From IMG/VR virus record IMGVR_UViG_3300005346_000147, positions 1 to 38,652 of that record: 38,652 nt of DNA; one strand, 5' to 3'. Shown here piece after piece: positions 1 to 5,667 of the stretch. The DNA comes from a virus. Numbering within the stretch: the first letter of the stretch is position 1; each line of letters begins with the position of its first letter. The position numbers and the translations under genes were made by a program. The notes under the pieces were generated by a model. That model made no database searches. It saw only the letters and a list, made by a program, of their open reading frames with translations, and was not told the DNA's origin.

Positions 1-91
1 CACAGTCCTTACTGGTTAAGTCTAACACATGTTTTATTTGCGCGTGCGGATTGCGGGGTGTGGTACGCTGGGGGAAGCCAAGAGTTTTTTT

Positions 92-340
92 ATGTCTGTT
101 CAATTTGTCCCGCAGAGTTATCAGCCTGCTCGTAAAAGGAAATTCAGCCCTCGTTCTCGTAAGCCTGCTTGGCTTATGCTTTGTTCTTGGGAAAACGCCC
201 CGTCAGAATATTTTCTTGTTCCGATGTCGTCTCCTCGTCGGATCATTGACGAGCTTCTTGCGTTTCATGCAGGCAGGTTGATCATATGGAAAAGCGTTAG
301 CCTCAAGCCAGATTTTTCCTCCTTCCATTTGATTCTTTAA
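92..340 (+). CDS. Hypothetical small basic protein
   Basis: An 82-residue reading starts at the ATG at 92, after a run of T. The N-terminal third is rich in Arg, Lys and Pro, which may mean nucleic-acid binding, and the rest has no recognisable domain. The frame could be opened further upstream to 29, but the ATG at 92 gives the more protein-like start. The last residues (after HAG, near 275) look less natural, so an indel there is possible. It is followed after 2 nt by another tiny ORF, as in a run of early phage genes. I do not recognise a family. Confidence 0.4.
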   Translation: MSVQFVPQSYQPARKRKFSPRSRKPAWLMLCSWENAPSEYFLVPMSSPRRIIDELLAFHAGRLIIWKSVSLKPDFSSFHLIL

Positions 341-342
341 AA

Positions 343-441
343 ATGCTTCCTGCTAAGGATCAGGAAATAGTTGACAGCATGAAAAGGCGCTACACTAAGC
401 GCGTTATATGGAAGCAATTAGAAGACAATGGGATACAATGA
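343..441 (+). CDS. Small hypothetical ORF (32 aa)
   Basis: A 32-residue ORF starts MLPAKDQEIV, is charged and probably helical, and ends in TGA. That stop overlaps an ATG at 438 in an ATGA junction, a sign of translational coupling. It starts 2 nt after the preceding stop. The spacing and charge pattern are gene-like, but the length makes this only a candidate. It could also be the N-terminal part of the next reading frame, separated by an indel. Confidence 0.35.
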   Translation: MLPAKDQEIVDSMKRRYTKRVIWKQLEDNGIQ

Positions 442-664
442 CAAAGCTGAAGTTGTGTTTGTTGTTAAGTCCGTATGGACAGGCGTTGTGGCGTCTTCAA
501 GATATGTTGGCAAAACTCGCAAATACTTGTATTCTCAATTAAAGCCAAATATCGAGTTTCTTTATAAAAACTCATTAAAAATTTGGATGGCTTTAATTTA
601 CGAATGGTGGACTATAGAGTTGAACAAGAAGACAATAGTGAATATCCAAATTGGTAGCAAATAA
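428..664 (+). CDS. Uncertain ORF region with conflicting frames
   Basis: Three frames carry partly protein-like sequence here. The longest (78 aa from 428) is hydrophobic and aromatic (WMALIYEWW). A second starts at the coupled ATG at 438 and stops at 542. A third, ending at about 657, reads plausibly near its end (VDYRVEQEDNSEYPNW). This looks like one short gene with at least one indel, but I cannot say which frame is real. No function is suggested. Confidence 0.25.
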   Translation: MGYNDKAEVVFVVKSVWTGVVASSRYVGKTRKYLYSQLKPNIEFLYKNSLKIWMALIYEWWTIELNKKTIVNIQIGSK

Positions 665-717
665 TACTTTCCTTTTCCATTGCTCTTCATTAAGATAGTG
701 AAAACCGTAGAGGAGCT

Positions 718-906
718 ATGTTTAACGATTTACCTCGCCCCTTTATGGTTGGCAGTATAAAGATATGGCCAGTGCATAGTCGAGCTGGATTTTCGCATTT
801 TATTGCTTATCAAGGCAAGCCGCATTATTTTCGTAGCAAAAATGATGCAATTTTATTTGCGAAGGACAAGCAGGCCATCACGGACGAGAAAGGGCTTTGC
901 GATTAA
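718..906 (+). CDS. Hypothetical protein, 62 aa
   Basis: An intact 62-residue ORF with a good ribosome-binding site (GAGGAGC just upstream of the ATG). The protein starts MFNDLPRPFMVGSIKIW and contains aromatic/basic patches (HFIAYQGKPHYFRSKNDA) that suggest a small beta-rich fold. Its TAA overlaps the ATG of the next gene (TAATG), so the two are probably co-translated. No family recognised. Confidence 0.65.
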   Translation: MFNDLPRPFMVGSIKIWPVHSRAGFSHFIAYQGKPHYFRSKNDAILFAKDKQAITDEKGLCD

Positions 907-1061
907 TGACAGACGAAGACATCACGAAGCTTGTTGATGATGCTATTAGGCAACATGAACTTCGCGTTGCTTCATGGAGCGGGCTTCTTGGTGCTGCATT
1001 GATGGCTGGCACCTGGCATGCAATTTGGCTATGTCGCGATTTAACACTTTCTTTACGTTAA
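906..1061 (+). CDS. Small single-span membrane protein
   Basis: A 51-residue protein has a charged N-terminus (MTDEDITKLVDDAIRQHE) followed by a hydrophobic stretch (WSGLLGAALMAGTWHAIWLC) that could cross the membrane once. It is translationally coupled to the preceding gene by a TAATG overlap and is the last gene before a strong terminator. Its size and topology recall small phage membrane proteins such as holin-like or superinfection-exclusion peptides, but nothing assigns it to one of those. Confidence 0.6.
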   Translation: MTDEDITKLVDDAIRQHELRVASWSGLLGAALMAGTWHAIWLCRDLTLSLR

Positions 1062-1101
1062 AAAACGGAGCTTTTGCGCTAGCCTGACTTTGTTGATCGG
1101 C

Positions 1102-1123
1102 GCCCCGCTCGGCGGGGCTTTGT
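1102..1123 (+). terminator. Rho-independent terminator
   Basis: A perfect 7-bp GC stem (GCCCCGC / GCGGGGC) with a 3-nt loop is followed by a T-rich stretch (TTTGTCGTCT). It closes the small-gene operon ending at 1061 and separates it from the HNH/reductase genes. Confidence 0.75.
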
Positions 1124-1129
1124 CGTCTC

Positions 1130-1168
1130 ATGGCTTTCAAGGAAAAAGCAAGGTGTGTTAAGCTGACC
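1130..1168 (+). repeat. Diverged copy of the reductase-alpha gene start
   Basis: The ATG at 1130 begins a short reading frame, MAFKEKARCVKL. It closely matches the first codons of the reductase alpha gene at 1701 (MAFKENAKCSKI), at DNA level too (ATGGCTTT-AA-GAAAA-GCAA). The frame stops after 28 codons. The two copies flank the HNH gene. This could be a remnant left when the HNH gene inserted at the reductase start, or a short duplication. The similarity is visible by eye but short. Confidence 0.45.
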
Positions 1169-1187
1169 AGTGTCTCGTCACTGTTTC

Positions 1188-1699
1188 ATGAAAACACACC
1201 TGCCTTTGGACGTTGAGCTTTTAACCTCCAAACTCGAAGTTGACCCCACCAGTCCAACCGGGTTGCGATGGAAAGTGAATCACTGGAAGATGAACGCTGG
1301 CGATGTTGCTGGCTGTGTCAAAAACACTGGGCACTGCATCATCAATTTTTACGGAAAACGTTTTCACGTTCATCGAGTTGTTTGGGCTATCCACAATCAA
1401 ATGGATCCCGGAATAAAAACCATCGACCACATTGATCGCAATCCATCCAACAACACCCCGGAAAATCTTCGTCTTGCTACTCATGAAGGACAATTACGTA
1501 ACATCAAACGCCGCAAGTCAAAATATGGACGAGGCGTTAAAAAAGTTGGCAATAGGTATTACGCTCGGATGCACATAAAAGGCAAAGATAGTAAGCCTCG
1601 GAGGTTTTTTAACACCTAGAAGAAGCGCTCCAAGTGGCAGAGTCAGCCCGAGTTTCCTATCTAGAACAACAGCATTCAACACTTTACCCGAACTTTTGA
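1188..1699 (+). CDS. HNH homing endonuclease (HNH + AP2-like)
   Basis: This is probably a free-standing homing endonuclease that cuts DNA and promotes its own spread. The middle carries the HNH signature: HRVVW, then IDHIDRNPSNNTPENLRLAT at roughly residues 79-98. A C-terminal AP2-like DNA-binding segment follows (GVKKVGNRYYARMHIKGK). The ATG at 1188 is the more usual start; a GTG at 1170 would add six residues. The frame stops at 1619, but LEEALQVAESARVSYLEQQ continues in the next frame to a TGA at 1697, so one base is missing near 1615. The true stop lies 1 nt before the reductase ATG, so the gene is wedged exactly against its neighbour. Confidence 0.85.
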
Positions 1700-1700
1700 A

Positions 1701-3173
1701 ATGGCTTTTAAAGAAAACGCAAAATGCTCCAAAATCGGCGAAAAACTGGGTCGCGTGCAAAGTTGGCTGGACGATCCCGAGGGACGTCTCGCTGTTAGCT
1801 GCACTACATTTGCAGTAGAAGATGCGATGGAGGGAGAAGATGGCATTGAAGCATCATGGCGTTTTGTTTCTCATGCATTGCGTAATGGTGCAGGAGTGGC
1901 TGTGCATCTTTCTAAGTTGCGTGGTCGTGGAGATGAAAACGGCAAGAGGCCTTGTTGCAAGTGGTCCTGTAAGTTTTGGGAAAATTTATTCAACATTGGA
2001 ATGTAAATCTTGCGTCGTGGTGGTAAGTACAAAAAACGGCGCGTGTGTGTTGCATCTAGATTACGACCATCCCGATGCCATTGAATTTATCAAAAGCAAC
2101 AAGACAGGAGTTGCCATGGGTGAAAGCGTTGTCTTGACGTTGATGATAAATTTATTAAAAAATAAGCTCTCAGGAACTTAATTGACGAGCTTTTGAAAGG
2201 CATCGCTCGCGGTGATATTTGGCTGAATAAAAATCAAGTACAATCCAAAAGGCGAACGCATTTACGGCAATGTTTGTCTTGAAGTTTATCTCCCCCCATC
2301 GTGGCACTTGCCTTCTTGAGCATGTCAATCTTGGCGCCTGCGAGATTTCAGATTTGCCTCAATGTATTTGTCGAGGCAATGGCAGAGCTTTGCGAACTTC
2401 ATCGCAATACTGGCGTGGGTGATACAGGCGAATATCTTCCTGCTTCTGTGGACAAGCAAGTAGGACTTGGTGTGTTGGGCCTTGCGAATTTTCCTTTCCC
2501 TCCATAGCATTAGCTACAAAGAGTTTGGTGAAGCCCTGGATGCCTTCCTCATGGATGACCCTCATCCCTGGGCGCATTATTGGACAAACACCGTAGCCGG
2601 AAAAGCCGTCCACGCTTTGTATAAAGGCATTAATAGTGCTGCTGACATTGCTCGTGAGCATGAAATGGAACGCGCTTTTGCCATTGCTCCCACTGCATCA
2701 TGTTCATATCGTTATTTGGATAAAGCAGGTTTTACAACTGCGCCTGAAATTGCTCCTCCCATTGCCCGTGAAGTTGATCGTGATTCTGGCACATTTGGCG
2801 TGGAAAGTTTTAATTATGGCAATGTTGAAATTGCTGCAGAAGTGGGATGGGAGGACTACACGCGAGTTGTTAATGGTATTGTAAATTTATTTGAAACTAC
2901 TGGTCTTTTCCATGGTTATTCATTTAATTCATGGTCTGATGTAGTGAATTATGACATCAAGTTTTTGAAAGATTGGCTAGAGTCAAGTCAAACGAGCCTC
3001 TACTATTCCCTGCAAGTCCTACCGGACACGCAGCGGAAAGATGATGCCTACGCGGCGTTTAGACGACGATTTCAAATCCTATGTTTGGTCTCGATGAAGA
3101 CAGTTCATCGGGAGATGGAGGAGAGTCGTCTTGTGATATTGAGGCAGGATTCTGCGCGGCTTGTGCGGAATGA
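1701..3173 (+). CDS. Ribonucleotide reductase alpha subunit, class I type (frameshifted)
   Basis: Reduces ribonucleotides to deoxyribonucleotides for phage DNA synthesis. Several frames must be joined (breaks near 1950, 2010, 2110, 2160, 2230, 2300, 2360, 2500, 3060 and 3090) to give about 490 residues, short for the family. Visible motifs are an early SC (LAVSCTT); the active-site N-x-C-x-E as GNVCLE; a second redox Cys in RGTCLLEHVNLG; the finger-loop IAPTASCSYRY; a tyrosine pair (TSLYYS) in the radical-transfer position; and a C-terminal CAAC redox pair. The tyrosine pair and the beta gene that follows favour class I over the class II label such short cyanophage enzymes often receive. The TGA at 3171 is 41 nt before the beta ATG. 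No Shine-Dalgarno is visible. Confidence 0.85.
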
Positions 3174-3214
3174 CGAGAGAGGCTCTCTCATTTTCTTTTT
3201 CCATTGTTCCTCCA

Positions 3215-3948
3215 ATGACTAAAAGTCCCTATCTTTCGATGATTGCCAAGAAGCGTCCATGGCAAGCAGTTCCTGTCGAACAGGGGAAGCTTGTCGCCGG
3301 AGGCGAGGAAACCCTATTTCGCGCATTAGCATTGCGTCATCTTGAATTACCTGTCAAAAGATTTTCTTCAACAAGGCTTGGAACGGGATCTCCCTTCTAC
3401 ACCTGGCGTAATTGAAGCTTTGCAGCATAATCAGCAAGATGAAGAGCGTCATGATGAAGCATTGAATTATATTGCCGCTGCTCATGGTGTTGACGATGAT
3501 GCAAGGAAAAGGAAGTGGGGAACATCCTCAAGGCTTGGATGGAGCATCCCGCCCATCCAATTCTTAAGGCTTCTATTCTTGAGCGTTCATTATTCTTTGT
3601 AATCCTTCCGTTTTCCGTTTCTAATGGAGATGTGGGTATTCGCACGGTCAGTGCGGACATTAGTCGTGATGAAATTACTCACGTCGGGGTGCATTCATTG
3701 GTCGCACGCGAGCTTAATGAAAATGCGGGACAGTCTTTAAATAAACTGCGTCGTGCTACTGCATTGTGGATTTTTGTACAAGCTTGGTTCAAAGCGAGAA
3801 CAAATGGCTGGATAAAGATTTCTGGCTGCGTCAGAGTGATAATCTTTTTGCTCGTGGCAAAGCTGAAGAGCTTGACGACACACAGCGCTCTCGTATGCCA
3901 TCTTTCTTTGAAACCGCGAACACAAATTTACCTTCTTACGGTAGGTGA
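3215..3948 (+). CDS. Ribonucleotide reductase beta subunit, ferritin-like (frameshifted)
   Basis: Partner of the alpha subunit. It is a di-metal helical protein that generates the radical for catalysis. Frames must be joined at about 3360, 3510 and 3775, giving about 243 residues, much shorter than the roughly 375 of E. coli NrdB. Two E-x-x-H metal motifs are clear (DEERHDE; SRDEITHVGVHS), and ILERSLFFVILPF fits the helix with the remaining Glu ligand. Counting from the first motif, the position of the usual radical tyrosine (His+4) is Leu. A tyrosine-free radical centre, as in other class I subclasses, is therefore possible. Short beta proteins of this kind follow short alpha proteins in cyano-sipho/podoviruses. 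The protein ends in NLPSYGR. Confidence 0.75.
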
Positions 3949-4115
3949 AAATACTCAGTCCTCAATCTGACTTTTGCGCTATGATGATCGAGCAGCGCAT
4001 GGACTGGAAAATTCTGGTCGCCGCGTTTGTAAATTAAGTCCTGCTTTGGCAGGCCAGGAGAGTTGATCGCCTCCTGCTCCCCCCCTAAGCCTCTCAACGA
4101 TGCTCAAACCTGGGG

Positions 4116-4190
4116 GGCGCTGGCCCTGAAGTGTTGGCACACGCTATGCTCACAGTATAGAATTCCGTGGTTCGATTCCCGGCAGCGCCT
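4116..4190 (+). tRNA. tRNA-Val(CAC)-like gene
   Basis: The acceptor arms pair perfectly (GGCGCTG 4116-4122 with CAGCGCC 4183-4189). The anticodon arm has a 5-bp stem CTATG/TATAG around a 7-nt loop CTCACAG, giving anticodon CAC (4151-4153). The T-loop TTCGATT is flanked by CCGTGG and CCCGG, a perfect stem if the T in CCGTGG is an extra base. The D-arm folds poorly and U8 is not clear, and there is no encoded CCA. It is either a real tRNA with one or two read errors or a degenerate one. The 167-nt stretch before it (3949-4115) holds no gene I can support. Confidence 0.6.
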
Positions 4191-4204
4191 TTTCGCTATT
4201 TCCC

Positions 4205-4749
4205 ATGAGCGCCTTCGTCACAGCAGACCTTCACCTGGATCACGCCAAGATCCTTGATTTCACTGCACCTGACGGCTCTTCAATGCGTCCATATTCTTGC
4301 ATTGAAGAAATGCAACAAGACCTAGAAGGAACGATGGAATAAAACGGTGCATCGGCTTGATACAGTTTATGTTTTGGGAGACGTGGCATTTTCCAAGACT
4401 GGCGTGCGCCTAATGGAGCGTTTCAATGGAAGGAAAGTGCTCATTGCAGGCAATCACGACAGAAATAATGCCAAGCTCTACCTTCAATACTTCGATGACG
4501 TGAGAGGAGCATACTTTCATCAAGGTGATTCTAACAATGCGAGGAGGACTCATCTTCACTCATGTGCCCGTCCATCCATCTTGCCTGTCTGGTCATTATC
4601 TAGGCAACGTGCATGGCCATCTCCATTGCCATCAAATTATCACTAACGGAGACGTGGATGGTAGATATTTTAATGCCTGCGTCGAGCGCAATGATTTCAC
4701 TCCTGTAGCGCTTGATACTATTAAGGATTATTTCAAGCAAAGGCTCTAG
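4205..4749 (+). CDS. Calcineurin-like metallophosphoesterase (frameshifted)
   Basis: A small phosphoesterase of about 180 residues with the full metal-binding series: D-x-H near the N-terminus (TADLHLDH), GD (YVLGDVAF), GNHD (IAGNHDRN), then H motifs FTHVPVH and GHLHCH. This fits bacterial and phage YfcE-like or MPE-type enzymes acting on phosphodiesters or phosphomonoesters; the substrate cannot be told. One extra G near 4329 and a second indel near 4525 break the frame. The start at 4205 follows the tRNA by 14 nt. It ends before a strong terminator, so it closes the rightward early-type block. Confidence 0.8.
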
Positions 4750-4784
4750 AATATAGCTTCCACGCTCCAAGAGCTGGTTACGGA

Positions 4785-4816
4785 AGAAAAAAGGCCCCTT
4801 ATGGGGCCTTTTCTTT
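4785..4816. terminator. Bidirectional Rho-independent terminator
   Basis: An 8-bp stem AAGGCCCC / GGGGCCTT with a 4-nt loop is flanked by A6 on the left and TTTTCTTTT on the right, so it can stop transcription from both sides. On the plus strand it ends the metallophosphoesterase transcript. On the minus strand it can end the terminase operon. Confidence 0.85.
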
Positions 4817-4840
4817 TGTTTGCATTAACAAACAATGAGT

Positions 4841-4869
4841 TTGACTGCATAAGCGCTTATGCTTACGAT
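4841..4869 (+). promoter_or_regulatory. Sigma70-like promoter with palindromic operator in the spacer
   Basis: A -35 like TTGACT (4841-4846) and a -10 like TACGAT (4864-4869) are separated by exactly 17 nt. The spacer contains a perfect 16-bp palindrome, GCATAAGCGCTTATGC (4847-4862). This is the classic layout of a repressible promoter. The only thing downstream on this strand is the short RNA ending at 4936. Confidence 0.5.
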
Positions 4870-4875
4870 GGAATC

Positions 4876-4936
4876 GAAGGGAGCGGAAGCCCTTCAGAGC
4901 GGAACCTGGGAGGGGGTGGTGCCCCTCCTTTTTTTT
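4876..4936 (+). ncRNA. Candidate small RNA of about 60 nt
   Basis: Starting about 7 nt after the predicted -10, the sequence folds into a 6-bp hairpin (GAAGGG / CCCTTC, loop AGCGGAAG). A short linker and a GC-rich terminator hairpin with eight T follow. The octamer GAGCGGAA occurs twice, starting at the end of the first stem and running into its loop (4881), and in the linker (4897); exposed repeats of this kind are often seed regions in regulatory RNAs. It contains no ORF, and the next plus-strand gene lies 4 kb away. Function unknown; expression is not shown by sequence alone. Confidence 0.45.
4909..4936 (+). terminator. Terminator of the candidate small RNA
   Basis: A 7-bp stem GGAGGGG / CCCCTCC with a 6-nt loop and eight T immediately after. 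It is oriented for plus-strand transcripts only and ends at the stop codon of the converging minus-strand microprotein gene. Confidence 0.8.
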
Positions 4937-5047
4937 CTAGGCAACTTTAGTGTAGGACACACCACGATAAATGAGATGTGCAAGTTGCGCTTCGCGTAGA
5001 CGAGCAGCTTTTTCAAGCTTTGCCTTGATCATGGCAAGGATGTTCAT
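4937..5047 (-). CDS. 36-aa microprotein ending in YRGVSYTKVA
   Basis: A small minus-strand ORF has a clear ribosome-binding site (GGAGAA, 5 nt before the ATG). The protein has an amphipathic charged helix (MIKAKLEKAARLREAQLA) followed by HLIYRGVSYTKVA. The YRGVSY core resembles the start of cyanobacterial DUF4278-type proteins, which points to a cyanobacterial host; this is recalled from the family, not searched. It is the last gene of the leftward operon and abuts the terminator of the converging small RNA. Confidence 0.65.
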   Translation of the reverse strand: MNILAMIKAKLEKAARLREAQLAHLIYRGVSYTKVA

Positions 5048-5158
5048 GATGGTTCTCCATGAGCCAGGCCCCGTTGCATGCCTGGTGATCATGCAGCCTC
5101 ATCTCTGAGGCCCAACGTGATTAAATTCTAACAAGTGCCTCTGGCAGGCGCATCATAA

Positions 5159-5398
5159 TCAAACTTCATAAATGCGGCATTCAATTGCCCATGGTTCATA
5201 ACAACAGAATTGATCCCAGAAACGCTCTCTATGCGTGCCTGTAACGGCATAGTATTTTGCCACAGCAATGCGATAGCTTTCGGCTGCAACAGCAAGCGCT
5301 TCGCTTTCTCTGCCCCACAACTCCTCTGCTTCTTGCATGGTATACGCAGCTTCAATGGCTTCATCAAAAGCTTGTTCTGCAGACATGAGGACAGGCAT
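5159..5398 (-). CDS. Hypothetical acidic helical protein, 79 aa
   Basis: An intact minus-strand ORF. The protein is alanine- and glutamate-rich over its first 50 residues (SAEQAFDEAIEAAYTMQEAE, then ESEALAVAAESYRIAVAKYY), which predicts long helices. It ends in a Cys/Trp-rich tail (RERFWDQFCCYEPWAIECRI). The overlapping longer ORF in another frame (5128-5403) has shadow-like composition and was not chosen. It lies in the leftward operon downstream of the terminase. Function unknown. Confidence 0.6.
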   Translation of the reverse strand: MPVLMSAEQAFDEAIEAAYTMQEAEELWGRESEALAVAAESYRIAVAKYYAVTGTHRERFWDQFCCYEPWAIECRIYEV

Positions 5399-5441
5399 GG
5401 CATTAAAGCTATTGCTGTCAGTTTAGCCCTGTAATGTTTTC

Positions 5442-5626
5442 CTATTGTCTTTTACTAATTTTATGAGCTTCTTTTAATTTTGGGAGCAGTTTTTTTTTTT
5501 TTTTTTTTTTTCCGAGGCTTGTAGGCATGTTCTGCTGCTAGTAATTGCAAGGCAGTTTGTTTGTTGGCTTGCAATAAAGTGACAAGAAAAAGTTACTTCT
5601 TTAGCTGAAAGCTCTAGGGTTAACAT
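5442..5626 (-). CDS. Small basic protein with a poly-Lys tract (frameshifted)
   Basis: Joining two frames on the minus strand gives about 61 residues: MLTLELSAKEVTF, then LVTLLQANKQTALQLLAA, EHAYKPRK, a run of Lys, and LPKLKEAHKISKRQ. The Lys run is encoded by 22 consecutive A on this strand (5490-5511), whose true length is uncertain. One indel lies near 5587. The helix plus basic tail could bind nucleic acid. It follows the terminase gene by 41 nt in the same direction. Confidence 0.5.
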
Positions 5627-5667
5627 TGTTCAAGAGTTCTGACAAATTGTCTTTATGTTAATGGTAA

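Noticed and set aside
1701-3173. Class II (cobalamin-dependent) label for the reductase
   Set aside because: The YY pair near the C-terminus and a di-metal beta-like gene immediately downstream favour class I.
4820-4936. A riboswitch such as the glutamine (downstream-peptide) motif
   Set aside because: The conserved core of that class is not visible, and there is no downstream gene on the same strand to control.
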